Shown here one piece after another: positions 9,628 through 18,358 of a stretch of 64,000 nt of DNA; the stretch's first letter is position 1, and each line of letters begins with the position of its first letter. Source of the stretch: UBA4416 sp964541155. GTDB lineage: Bacteria > Bacteroidota > Bacteroidia > B-17B0 > Aurantibacillaceae. The position numbers and the translations under genes are program-made. The notes under the pieces were generated by a model. That model was not told the origin of the DNA. It did no database searches and saw only the letters and a program-made list of their open reading frames with translations. The stretch spans positions 620,001 through 684,000 of the forward strand of contig CAZIPC010000001.1 in NCBI GenBank assembly GCA_964541155.1, given 5' to 3'.

Positions 9628-10398
9628 ATGAAACAACTCGCTCCTTTATACATAAGTTACGTCTTACTTTTTTGCGTTTCATTTACAAACAATAAACAAT
9701 TTATACCTCCAGGAACAGTACAAATAAATGATACCTTGTTTGCGGATAAAACTGAAATATCTAATTTAAGTTGGAAAGAATTCGAAGAATGGACTAAAAT
9801 AATTTACGGAACAAATTCGAAAGAACATTTGAAAATACTACCCGATACACTATGTTGGAAAGATAAACTATCTTACAACGAACCCTACGTCAATTATTAC
9901 TATAGACATATTGCATATAACCACTTTCCTGTAGTAGGAATTAGCTACGAACAAGCTATTGAATATTGTAAATGGCGCACTGAAAGAGTTAAAATCTTAC
10001 TATCAATGAAAAGAAAATTCAAAAATCAAAATTTCATATATCGTTTACCTACAAAAATAGAATGGGAAAAGATAGCAGAAACATCATCATTTGTGATTAA
10101 CCATAATGGAAAAAATGAAAAAGGGAGTTACAAACTAAACTGTAAACATTATGATACGATTATAAAATCCAATATGCCATATGCCGATGTTACTGCTCCA
10201 GTCAATTCTTATTGGAAAGATTATTTCGGCATATATAACATGTTAGGAAATGTTGCTGAAATGGTTGCAGAAAAAGGAATTAGTAAGGGAGGCAGCTGGA
10301 TAAACACCATAGAAGAATGCCGAGTAGGAAAAGAAATAAAGTATGAAAACCCAACTGCTTGGTTAGGATTTAGGTGTGTTTGTATTATCAAAAAATGA
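9628..10398 (+). CDS. Formylglycine-generating enzyme (SUMF1)-fold secreted protein
   Basis: A 256-residue protein with an N-terminal signal sequence (MKQLAPLYISYVLLFCVSF) and an FGE-sulfatase fold. The motifs are DKTEISNLSWKEF, FPVVGISYEQAIEYCKWRT, YRLPTKIEWEKIA, MLGNVAEMV, KGGSW and the terminal GFRCV. Many Bacteroidota use this fold non-catalytically (for example GldJ/GldK of the gliding and T9SS apparatus); this one is shorter than those. It lies 18 bases after the sigma-coupled membrane protein and is probably the third gene of that operon. Role unknown; it may interact with the membrane protein or be a regulated product. Confidence 0.8.
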   Translation: MKQLAPLYISYVLLFCVSFTNNKQFIPPGTVQINDTLFADKTEISNLSWKEFEEWTKIIYGTNSKEHLKILPDTLCWKDKLSYNEPYVNYYYRHIAYNHFPVVGISYEQAIEYCKWRTERVKILLSMKRKFKNQNFIYRLPTKIEWEKIAETSSFVINHNGKNEKGSYKLNCKHYDTIIKSNMPYADVTAPVNSYWKDYFGIYNMLGNVAEMVAEKGISKGGSWINTIEECRVGKEIKYENPTAWLGFRCVCIIKK

Positions 10399-10403
10399 TT
10401 TAA

Positions 10404-11525
10404 CTAATGGTTTTCATTCAATACATTAATAAGTAATTCTAACTCCTGCTGAGTATTAAATGAATGTAGGCAAATACGAATTCTTTCTTGTGTTTCTTTA
10501 ACAGTAGGACTTTTAATTGATTTCACAAAAATATGAGATTGACTTAAGTAATTTTCTATATCCTGTACTTGTTGATTTCCAGAAACAAGTTTACAATGAA
10601 TTGCACTAGTACTAGCTATAAATGTATTATCAAAATTTAACTGTTTATTAAAAAAACAGATATTATTTTTTAATTTTTGTAATTGTGTTGTTTTTAATAA
10701 TAGCTGATACGAAGCTTTAATTGCAAGCAAACTATGCTCAGGCATGGCTGTAGTATAGATAAACGAACGAGAAAAATTAATCAGGAAATCTTTTAAGTCT
10801 TTACACCCCAATACAGCAGCACCATGACATCCCATCGCTTTTCCGTATGTATATATTCTAGCAAAACAATCATAATGAATATTTAATTGCTGACATAGTC
10901 CTTCTCCATTTTTTCCAAAAACGCCAATTGCATGTGCTTCATCTACTATTAAATGAATAGAATATTCTTTACATAATGTATTAAGTTCAATTAATGGGGC
11001 GCAATCACCATCCATTGAATAAACACTCTCTACAACTACATAAATTTCATTAACTGATTCTTTATGCCTAATAATTAATTCTCTTAAAGAGTTGATATCA
11101 TTATGTTTAAACTTATAATTAGTTGCAAAACTCAACCTAATTCCGTCAATTAATGATGCATGAATTAATTCATCACTTAAAATTAAATCTCCTTTTTGAG
11201 GAACACATGACAATAGTCCTAAATTCGCATCATATCCCGAATTAAAAATTAATGCCGATTCTGCATCATGAAATTTAGCAATACTACACTCTACTTCATT
11301 AAATAAAATAGAATTTCCACTAATTAATCTTGAACCTGTAGAACCAAATTTTAAAGATGGTTCTAAAGTTTTAATTTCATTTAATAAATAACCCTTTGAT
11401 GAAAATCCTAGATAATCATTACTCGAAAAATCAATTTCGGGATAGTGTGTTTTAAGTGAACGAAACAAATGTTTTTCCTTAACCTGCTTAATTTTATTTA
11501 ATAATTGTTGAGGAAAAAAATTCAT
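10404..11525 (-). CDS. bioF: 8-amino-7-oxononanoate synthase (alpha-oxoamine synthase family)
   Basis: A 373-residue PLP enzyme of the BioF/KBL group. Visible features are FSSNDYLGF near the N-terminus, GSTGSRLISGN, the cofactor-binding DEAHAIGVFG (D195, H198) and the Schiff-base lysine K229 in TYGKAMGCHGA. BioF condenses pimeloyl thioester with alanine in biotin synthesis. The family also contains glycine C-acetyltransferases and serine palmitoyltransferases, but position next to bioB on the same strand favours BioF. An intrinsic terminator lies between bioB and this start, so its transcription may be partly independent of bioB. Confidence 0.85.
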   Translation of the reverse strand: MNFFPQQLLNKIKQVKEKHLFRSLKTHYPEIDFSSNDYLGFSSKGYLLNEIKTLEPSLKFGSTGSRLISGNSILFNEVECSIAKFHDAESALIFNSGYDANLGLLSCVPQKGDLILSDELIHASLIDGIRLSFATNYKFKHNDINSLRELIIRHKESVNEIYVVVESVYSMDGDCAPLIELNTLCKEYSIHLIVDEAHAIGVFGKNGEGLCQQLNIHYDCFARIYTYGKAMGCHGAAVLGCKDLKDFLINFSRSFIYTTAMPEHSLLAIKASYQLLLKTTQLQKLKNNICFFNKQLNFDNTFIASTSAIHCKLVSGNQQVQDIENYLSQSHIFVKSIKSPTVKETQERIRICLHSFNTQQELELLINVLNENH

Positions 11526-11540
11526 AAATTATATTTCATA

Positions 11541-11578
11541 AAAAAGCCCTAAATGATTTCAATATTCACTTAGGGCTA
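11541..11578 (-). terminator. Terminator between bioB and bioF
   Basis: Read on the minus strand, AGCCCTAAGTGA pairs with TCATTTAGGGCT (12 pairs including one G-U, 9-base loop) and is followed by TTTTTT. It follows the bioB stop and ends 15 bases before the bioF ATG. On the plus strand there is no T tract after the stem, so it acts in the bio direction. Confidence 0.8.
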
Positions 11579-11594
11579 AATTGATTATTCGTTA

Positions 11595-12575
11595 TTAAAC
11601 TAATTCTTCTTTTTTTAATTTATCTACAAATGCTTTTTTTGTATTTAATCCTAATATCTTAAACATTTCCATATCTTGATTATATAGTGGATTTGGAGTT
11701 GTTAATAATTTTTCTCCAGCAAAAATAGAATTTGCACCTGCCATAAAACATAGAGCTTGACCTTCCATGCTCATATTTAATCTTCCGGCTGATAAACGAA
11801 CTGCCGTTCTGGGCAATACAATTCTTGCAGTTGCTATCATTCTAACCATATCCCAAATTGGAACTGGTGGTTGATCTTCCATAGGCGTTCCTTCTACAGC
11901 TACTAGTGCATTAATAGGAACAGATTCTGGTTGCGGTCTTAATAAACTCAAAGTATATAACATCCCAACTCTATCTTCCACTTTTTCTCCCATGCCAATA
12001 ATTCCACCCGAACAAACTGTTAATCCTGCTTTACGAACATTATGTATCGTATTTAATCGATCATCAAATTTGCGAGTAGATATAATATTCTCATAGTTTT
12101 CTTCACTAGTATCAATATTATGATTATAAGCATACAAACCTGCTTCAGCTAAACGCTTTGCTTGATCTTCTGTAACCATTCCAAGAGTAGCACATACTTC
12201 CAATCCTTTACTATTTATGGTTTTCACCATGTCTAATACAGTTTCAAAATCTTTATTATCTCTCACCTCTCTCCATGCTGCTCCTAAACACATTCTGCTA
12301 GCACCTCCTGCTTTCGCATTATTTGCGGCAGCATCAACCTCTGGAACGCTCATTAATTTGTGAACCTTAACTTCTGTGTGATAACGAGCTGCTTGCGGAC
12401 AGTACGAACAATCCTCCGGGCAACCACCAGTTTTAATTGATAGCAAAGAACTAACCTGAACTTCTCCAACTGTGTGATTTTGTTTATGTACCTCTGCTGC
12501 TTTATAAATTAACTCCATTAATGGAGTATTGTATACCTCTAAAATTTCTTCTTTTGTCCAATCTTTAATTGCCAT
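11595..12575 (-). CDS. bioB: Biotin synthase
   Basis: A 326-residue radical SAM enzyme inserting sulfur into dethiobiotin. The radical SAM cluster cysteines are C52, C56 and C59 in GGCPEDCSYCPQ. The [2Fe-2S] ligand region shows MCLGAAWR, VCATLGM and VCSGGIIGMGE, with the matching arginine in RLSAGR. The length is typical. It is divergent from a small secreted-protein gene and has a good Bacteroidota-type promoter upstream. Only bioB and bioF of the biotin pathway are in the window. Confidence 0.97.
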   Translation of the reverse strand: MAIKDWTKEEILEVYNTPLMELIYKAAEVHKQNHTVGEVQVSSLLSIKTGGCPEDCSYCPQAARYHTEVKVHKLMSVPEVDAAANNAKAGGASRMCLGAAWREVRDNKDFETVLDMVKTINSKGLEVCATLGMVTEDQAKRLAEAGLYAYNHNIDTSEENYENIISTRKFDDRLNTIHNVRKAGLTVCSGGIIGMGEKVEDRVGMLYTLSLLRPQPESVPINALVAVEGTPMEDQPPVPIWDMVRMIATARIVLPRTAVRLSAGRLNMSMEGQALCFMAGANSIFAGEKLLTTPNPLYNQDMEMFKILGLNTKKAFVDKLKKEELV

Positions 12576-12595
12576 TATCTTTTTTATAATTCAAA

Positions 12596-12626
12596 CAAAT
12601 TTAATACAAATGACACAAACCACAAA
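12596..12626 (-). promoter_or_regulatory. Promoter of bioB
   Basis: On the minus strand a TTTG (-33, 12623-12626) is followed after 19 bases by TAAATTTG (-7, 12596-12603), both matching the Bacteroidota housekeeping consensus TTTG / TAnnTTTG. The predicted transcript start is about 10 bases before the bioB ATG, giving a very short leader. Confidence 0.6.
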
Positions 12627-12705
12627 ACCTTATTATTTAAATAAGTGTTAGTAATTTTTTCAGCATTCAAGTATCTTTTTAAAGATATATTCGTTATTTG
12701 TGGTA

Positions 12706-13002
12706 ATGAAAAAAATTACTATTTTAATATTATTTATTCTTTTTGCTATGAAATTGCCTTTAAATGCTCAATTTTCTGAAAGCAAAGAGCGAAAAAAGAT
12801 GTGGAGGAAATCTAAACGTAAACATAAATCTCGAGAAGCTTACAATCCTTATCTAAATAAAAAAAAGAAAGACAAGCCAAGTGCTATTGCCGCTAAACAA
12901 GAAAAAGAAGGTACTAGAAAAATGAGACGCGAATACCGAAAACAAAATAAACGTAATATGAAAAAACTAGGCATTAAACCTGCAAAAGTAAAAAAAGCCT
13001 AA
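12706..13002 (+). CDS. Small, strongly basic secreted protein of unknown function
   Basis: A protein of about 98 residues. I use the ATG at 12706; a GTG two codons upstream is in frame. A signal peptide (MKKITILILFILFAMKLPLNAQ) is followed by about 75 residues that are extremely rich in Lys and Arg, with blocks such as RKKMWRKSKRKHKSRE and KMRREYRKQNKRNMKK. No cysteine and no named domain. The charge suggests contact with nucleic acid, lipid A or other anionic envelope material; this is inference. Stand-alone gene, divergent from bioB. Confidence 0.7.
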   Translation: MKKITILILFILFAMKLPLNAQFSESKERKKMWRKSKRKHKSREAYNPYLNKKKKDKPSAIAAKQEKEGTRKMRREYRKQNKRNMKKLGIKPAKVKKA

Positions 13003-13030
13003 TCGTATATTTTGTAGTATTTTTATAACA

Positions 13031-14266
13031 TTAGTTAAAAAACTCAATAGTTTTCTTAATAATATTTGCACAATCTAAAATTTGCTCTTTTGTAATAACT
13101 AATGGTGGAGCAAAACGAATAATATCACCATGCGTAGGCTTAGCTAATAACCCATTTTCAGCTAACTTTAAACATACGTCCCATGCACTTATTCCATCTT
13201 TCTCTTTAATAATAATTGCATTTAATAAGCCTTTTCCTCTAACTAATGTTAATCTATCCGATTCTATCGCTCTTAATTCAGTTCTTAATAACTCACCTAA
13301 TTCATTTGCATTATTAGCTAATTGCTCATCTAATACAACTTGTAATGCCGTCATTGCTATTTTACTTCCCAGAGGATTTCCTCCAAAAGTTGATCCGTGT
13401 TGCCCCGGCTTTATACACATCATTACAGAATCATTAGCTAAAACTGCAGAAACAGGATACATTCCACCAGATATAGCCTTGCCTAAAATTAAAATATCAG
13501 GATGTACATTTTCATGGTCACAAGCCAGCATTCTTCCTGTTCTTGCTATTCCTGTTTGTACTTCATCAGCAATAAATAAAACATTTGCCGCCTTACACAT
13601 TTCTGCACAAGATTTTAAATACCCATCGTTAGGTACATAAACACCTGCTTCTCCTTGGATAGGTTCTACTAAAAAACCAACCACCGATTTATCTTTTAAT
13701 GCCTCTTCTAATGCAGAAATATTATTATACGGAATTGTAATATAACCTGGAGTATATGGACCAAAATTTTGTCGAGCATCAGGATCTGTACTTGCTGAAA
13801 CTATTGAAATGGTTCGTCCATGAAAATTACCCTCACAAACAATAATTTTCGCTGAATTTTCTAAAACACCTTTTTTTTCATATCCCCACTTTCTAGCCAA
13901 TTTTAAAGCTGTTTCAACTGCTTCTGCACCCGTATTCATTGGCAATACTTTATCAAAGCCAAATAAATTTGTAATAAATTTCTCATATTCTCCTAATATG
14001 TTATTATGAAATGCACGAGAGGTTAAGGTTAATTTTTGAGCTTGCTCTATTAATGTTTGAGTAATTTTAGGATGGCAATGCCCCTGATTAACAGCACTGT
14101 AAGCAGATAAAAAATCATAATATTTTTTTCCATCAACATCCCACACAAAAACACCTAATCCTTTTTCTAAAACAATAGGTAGTGGGTGATAATTATGAGC
14201 TCCAAATTTATCCTCTAAGTCAATAATCCGTTGAGCTTTTGATGATAAGTTTATTTCTGTAATCAT
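13031..14266 (-). CDS. rocD: Ornithine--oxo-acid transaminase
   Basis: A 411-residue class III aminotransferase converting ornithine and 2-oxoglutarate to glutamate-5-semialdehyde and glutamate. The PLP-binding acidic residue lies in ADEVQTGIARTG (about D234) and the Schiff-base lysine is K263 in LGKAISGGMYPVSA. The ornithine-specific N-terminal block HNYHPLPIVLEKGLGVFVWD and LSAYSAVNQGHCHP match RocD/OAT better than acetylornithine or GABA transaminases. It is monocistronic and convergent with the small basic protein gene. Confidence 0.93.
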   Translation of the reverse strand: MITEINLSSKAQRIIDLEDKFGAHNYHPLPIVLEKGLGVFVWDVDGKKYYDFLSAYSAVNQGHCHPKITQTLIEQAQKLTLTSRAFHNNILGEYEKFITNLFGFDKVLPMNTGAEAVETALKLARKWGYEKKGVLENSAKIIVCEGNFHGRTISIVSASTDPDARQNFGPYTPGYITIPYNNISALEEALKDKSVVGFLVEPIQGEAGVYVPNDGYLKSCAEMCKAANVLFIADEVQTGIARTGRMLACDHENVHPDILILGKAISGGMYPVSAVLANDSVMMCIKPGQHGSTFGGNPLGSKIAMTALQVVLDEQLANNANELGELLRTELRAIESDRLTLVRGKGLLNAIIIKEKDGISAWDVCLKLAENGLLAKPTHGDIIRFAPPLVITKEQILDCANIIKKTIEFFN

Positions 14267-14393
14267 AAGGTAAATTATATATCCTGTAAAGATAGAAAAA
14301 CAGTCTTAAACTGCCTAATGCAAAAAATGTAAAAACCAAAAAATGATTAACAAATTTTAACAAGCCAAAAATAGCTGTAGCCCTTACCATTAC

Positions 14394-14401
14394 TAACTTT
14401 G
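14394..14401 (+). promoter_or_regulatory. Candidate -7 element for the MoxR/Bat operon
   Basis: TAACTTTG matches TAnnTTTG and lies 27 bases before the MoxR ATG. I do not see a clear TTTG at -33, so the call is tentative. Confidence 0.4.
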
Positions 14402-14428
14402 TGACGCTTTTTAAAAATTAAAACACTT

Positions 14429-15421
14429 ATGGTAGTAGATATTAGAGAATTGAATGAACGTATTCAGCGAGAAAGTGCCTTTGTGGATGTACTAACATCT
14501 GAAATGGACAAAGTTATTATTGGCCAAAAACATATGGTTGAGCGCCTGCTAATAGGTTTATTAAGTAATGGTCATATTTTATTAGAAGGTGTTCCAGGTT
14601 TAGCAAAAACATTAGCTATTAATACGCTTGCTACATGCATTGATGCTAAATTTAGCAGAATACAATTTACCCCCGATTTACTTCCAGCCGATTTAATCGG
14701 CACTATGATATACAATCAAAAACAAGAACAATTCTCAATACGTAAAGGGCCTATTTTTGCAAATTTTGTATTAGCAGATGAAATTAACAGAGCCCCAGCA
14801 AAAGTTCAATCTGCATTACTTGAAGCAATGCAAGAAAAACAAGTTACTATTGGTGAAGAAACGTTCAAATTACCTAATCCTTTTTTAGTACTAGCAACAC
14901 AAAATCCTGTTGAACAAGAGGGAACATATCCATTACCAGAAGCTCAAATGGATCGTTTTATGCTAAAAGTAGTTATTTCATATCCTACAAAAGAAGATGA
15001 ACGTAAAGTTATCTCTGCAAATATTTCTAGAGAAGGAATGCCAAAAGCAAATATTGTATTAAAGCCAGAAGACATTTTAAACGCCAGAAATGTTGTGAAA
15101 GATGTTTATATGGATGAGAAAATAGAACGTTACATTGTTGATATTGTTTTTGCTACTCGTTTCCCTAAAGATTACAAACTAGAAAAATTCGCTCCATTAA
15201 TTTCTTATGGAGGTTCGCCAAGAGCAAGTATTAATTTAGCATTAGCAGCCAAAGCCTACGCTTTTATAAAACGAAGAGGATATGTTATCCCAGAAGATGT
15301 TCGCGCTGTTTGTTTAGATGTTATGCGTCATAGAATTGGATTAACCTATGAAGCAGAAGCAGAAAATATAACCACAGAACATATTATTAATGAGCTATTA
15401 AATGCTGTTGAAGTTCCATAA
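14429..15421 (+). CDS. MoxR-family AAA+ ATPase
   Basis: A 330-residue AAA+ ATPase of the MoxR group. Walker A is GVPGLAKT (54-61), Walker B FVLADE (113-118) with the following INRAPAKVQSALLEAMQE, and sensor 1 is LATQNPVEQEGTYPLPEAQ. MoxR proteins work as chaperone-like ATPases with von Willebrand A-domain partners, which here are encoded immediately downstream. It is the first of eight co-directional genes ending with batE. Confidence 0.93.
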   Translation: MVVDIRELNERIQRESAFVDVLTSEMDKVIIGQKHMVERLLIGLLSNGHILLEGVPGLAKTLAINTLATCIDAKFSRIQFTPDLLPADLIGTMIYNQKQEQFSIRKGPIFANFVLADEINRAPAKVQSALLEAMQEKQVTIGEETFKLPNPFLVLATQNPVEQEGTYPLPEAQMDRFMLKVVISYPTKEDERKVISANISREGMPKANIVLKPEDILNARNVVKDVYMDEKIERYIVDIVFATRFPKDYKLEKFAPLISYGGSPRASINLALAAKAYAFIKRRGYVIPEDVRAVCLDVMRHRIGLTYEAEAENITTEHIINELLNAVEVP

Positions 15422-15499
15422 TAGTTAATTGGTACTTAGTTATTAATTTCATAATATTTAAGTATTGAAAACTAAATTTTAAACTTAAAATTTTTTAAA

Positions 15500-16366
15500 T
15501 TGGAAACGGCAGAGTTACTAAAAAAAGTACGAAAAATAGAAATAAAAACAAAGGGATTAAGTAACCAGATTTTTTCTGGAGAATATCACTCTGCCTTTAA
15601 AGGTAGAGGTATGGCATTTAGTGAAGTACGCGAATACACACCTGGAGATGATGTTAGAACAATTGATTGGAATGTAACAGCCCGTTTAAGAACTCCATAT
15701 GTAAAGGTGTTTGAAGAAGAACGAGAACTAAGTGTAATGATATTAGTTGATGTTAGCGCAAGTGGTAAGTTTGGAACTCAAAAACAATTTAAACAAGAAT
15801 TAATTACAGAGCTTTGTGCAGTTATTGCATTTTCAGCCTCACAAAACAATGATAAAATAGGAGTAATTTTCTTTAGCGATAAAATCGAAAAATTTATTCC
15901 ACCCAAAAAAGGTAAATCTCATATATTAAGAATTATAAGAGAATTAATAAATATTGAACCGCAACAACAAGGAACTAATATTGAATTAGCTTTAAAATAT
16001 CTTAATAATGTTGTAAAAAAGAAAAGTATTTGTTTCTTGATTTCTGATTTTAAAGATTCGAATCCATACAGAGATTCGTTAAAAATTGCCAACAGAAAGC
16101 ATGATATTGTGGCGTTAAGAATTAACGATAAGCATGAAAACACATTACCTAACATTGGTCTTATAAAATTAAAAGATAATGAAACTGGTAAAATTAAATG
16201 GGTTGATACCAGTAATTCAAATACCAGAAAACAATTAGAAATTAATTATTTGAAATTTGAAAATGAATTAAAAGATATATTTACTAAATGTGGAGTTGAC
16301 TATACAACAATTAACACACATGAAGGATATATTAAACCATTAATGACGTTATTTAAAAAAAGATAG
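15500..16366 (+). CDS. DUF58 domain protein with von Willebrand A fold
   Basis: A 288-residue cytoplasmic protein. The start is a TTG: it gives METAELLKKVRKIEIKTKGL, the usual N-terminus of this family, and the next ATG would remove conserved sequence. The signature REYTPGDDVRTIDWNVTAR (44-62) is followed by a metal-ion-dependent adhesion site DVSAS (84-88). Members are partners of MoxR ATPases. The stop shares a base with the GTG start of the next gene, so expression is coupled along the operon. Confidence 0.9.
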   Translation: METAELLKKVRKIEIKTKGLSNQIFSGEYHSAFKGRGMAFSEVREYTPGDDVRTIDWNVTARLRTPYVKVFEEERELSVMILVDVSASGKFGTQKQFKQELITELCAVIAFSASQNNDKIGVIFFSDKIEKFIPPKKGKSHILRIIRELINIEPQQQGTNIELALKYLNNVVKKKSICFLISDFKDSNPYRDSLKIANRKHDIVALRINDKHENTLPNIGLIKLKDNETGKIKWVDTSNSNTRKQLEINYLKFENELKDIFTKCGVDYTTINTHEGYIKPLMTLFKKR

Positions 16367-17355
16367 TGAAACTAAAAACATACATACATTTATTATTTTT
16401 AATTTTAACAGTTAATTATGTTAAATCTCAGTCATCAATAGAAGTTCATGCTGTTATTGACTCTTCTTCTATTAGAATTGGTGCCCAAACTAAATTAGAC
16501 ATCTATCTGAATTATGATGCTTCACTGAATAAAAAAACAGACATCACATGGCCTATAATTGAAGATACACTTAAAAAAGGCATTGAAGTTATTTCTGTTT
16601 CTCCTATAGACACAACTATTCCAAATAAAAATAAACCAAACATAATTCAACAACATATTCAACTTACGATTACCTCTTTTGATTCTGGCTCATACTATAT
16701 AGCGCCATTTAAATTCATTATAAATAAAGATACATCTAATCAATTATATACAGAGCCTTTACATTTAATAGTAAAAACTATTGCTACCGATACCTCTATA
16801 ACGAAAATTAAAGATATTAAACCGCCTTACGACGAACCATTTGATTGGAGATGGTATTTACCCTATGCATATTGGGGATTAGCAATATTAGCTGCAATTA
16901 TTATTTTACTAATTTTCATAAAAAAATTAAAAAATAAAAAAACTGAAACCGTAATTGTTGAAAAGCCAAAAATACCAGCACATATATCTGCATTAGAAAC
17001 ATTAGAAAAAATAAAAACAGAGGCCATTTGGAAAGAAAATAAAGTAAAAGAATACTACTCATCTATAGCAGATACCATTAGATTATACATCGAAGAACGT
17101 TTTAATATTAATGCATTAGAATTAACATCAGATGAAATTATTAAAATATTTAAATCTCAAGTAATAGATACTGAAAGTAAAACTAAATTAACCCAAATAT
17201 TAACACTTTCAGATTTTGTAAAATTTGCCAAACAAATTCCAATTGAAACTGAACATACAATAACATTAAATAATGCCTTTGACTTTGTAAGAGGTACAAT
17301 GCGAGAAGAAGAACACATTTATCATATCAATAATACAGAAAAACCAAGTGCTTAA
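16366..17355 (+). CDS. Bat-operon membrane protein (DUF4381-like)
   Basis: A 329-residue protein starting at a GTG that overlaps the previous stop. A signal peptide (MKLKTYIHLLFLILTVNY) leads to a beta-rich periplasmic domain (about 25-145), a membrane helix (about 163-186) and a helical cytoplasmic domain with YYSSIADTIRLYIEERF. Proteins of this layout regularly sit between DUF58 and BatA in Bacteroidota; the C-terminal half resembles the end of BatD in the same operon. The function is unknown but presumably structural in the membrane complex with the VWA proteins. Confidence 0.75.
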   Translation: MKLKTYIHLLFLILTVNYVKSQSSIEVHAVIDSSSIRIGAQTKLDIYLNYDASLNKKTDITWPIIEDTLKKGIEVISVSPIDTTIPNKNKPNIIQQHIQLTITSFDSGSYYIAPFKFIINKDTSNQLYTEPLHLIVKTIATDTSITKIKDIKPPYDEPFDWRWYLPYAYWGLAILAAIIILLIFIKKLKNKKTETVIVEKPKIPAHISALETLEKIKTEAIWKENKVKEYYSSIADTIRLYIEERFNINALELTSDEIIKIFKSQVIDTESKTKLTQILTLSDFVKFAKQIPIETEHTITLNNAFDFVRGTMREEEHIYHINNTEKPSA

Positions 17356-18358
17356 TTATTTTAAAGACATACAATTTGTTGAAAAACAATGGTTTTGGTT
17401 GTTTATGATCATTCCTTTAATGATTATATGGTACATCTATAAACTTAAAACCTATGAAGGAGATTTAAACTATTCATCGCTATCATTATTCGACGGTATC
17501 AAATCTTCATTAAAAGCAAAATTAAGACACTCCTTATTTGTTTTACGATTAATAAGTATCTCATTGCTCATACTAGCTATTGCTCGACCTCAATCAAGAA
17601 GTAGTTGGAAAGATACTAAAACAGAAGGCATTGATATTGTAGTAAGCTTAGATGTTTCATTATCGATGCTTGCAAAAGATTTTAAACCAAATAGATTAGA
17701 AGTAGCAAAAGAAGTTTTAAGCGATTTTATTGACGCAAGGCCAAACGATAAAATAGGCCTAGTAATTTTTGGAGGAGAAGCATTTACTCAATGCCCACTA
17801 ACTACAGACCACAAAATTATTAAAAATATGTTTAACGACATTAAAGCAGGTATGCTAGATCAAGGAACTGCAATAGGTTTAGGGCTTGCAGATGGAGTAG
17901 CAAGAGTAAAAGATAGTAAAGCAAAAAGTAAAGTAGTAATTTTAATTTCAGATGGGGTTAGTAACGTTGGAGAAATTGCCCCATTAACTGCAGCTGATAT
18001 TGCTAAAACATTTGGAGTAAGAGTTTACTGTATTGGTGTAGGAAGTAAAGGCAAAGCATTACAACCTGTAGCGCTTTACCCAAATGGAGAAATGGAATAC
18101 GACTATGTTGATGTTGATATTGATGATGCAACAATGACTCAGATTAGTAAATTAACAGGAGGAAAATATTTTAGAGCAACTGATAGAGAAAGTTTAGAAA
18201 AGACATATAAAGAAATTGATCAATTAGAAAAAACAATTATTAGTGAAAAGAGTTTTACTAATAAAGCTGAACATTTTTTGCCGCTTGCTATTGCCGCAGC
18301 TATAAGTTTATTATCAGAATTTTTATTAAAACGTTTTGCGTTTAAAGCGATACCATAA
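17348..18358 (+). CDS. batA: BatA: membrane-anchored VWA domain protein
   Basis: A 336-residue protein starting at GTG, 8 bases inside the previous gene. Two membrane helices near the N-terminus (about 15-30 and 62-79) precede a von Willebrand A domain with a complete MIDAS (DVSLS at 102-106, then T and D further on), and a C-terminal helix (about 308-325) anchors it again. Originally linked to aerotolerance in Bacteroides; the biochemical role is still unclear. The stop TAA shares a base with the batB ATG. Confidence 0.9.
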   Translation: MLNYFKDIQFVEKQWFWLFMIIPLMIIWYIYKLKTYEGDLNYSSLSLFDGIKSSLKAKLRHSLFVLRLISISLLILAIARPQSRSSWKDTKTEGIDIVVSLDVSLSMLAKDFKPNRLEVAKEVLSDFIDARPNDKIGLVIFGGEAFTQCPLTTDHKIIKNMFNDIKAGMLDQGTAIGLGLADGVARVKDSKAKSKVVILISDGVSNVGEIAPLTAADIAKTFGVRVYCIGVGSKGKALQPVALYPNGEMEYDYVDVDIDDATMTQISKLTGGKYFRATDRESLEKTYKEIDQLEKTIISEKSFTNKAEHFLPLAIAAAISLLSEFLLKRFAFKAIP

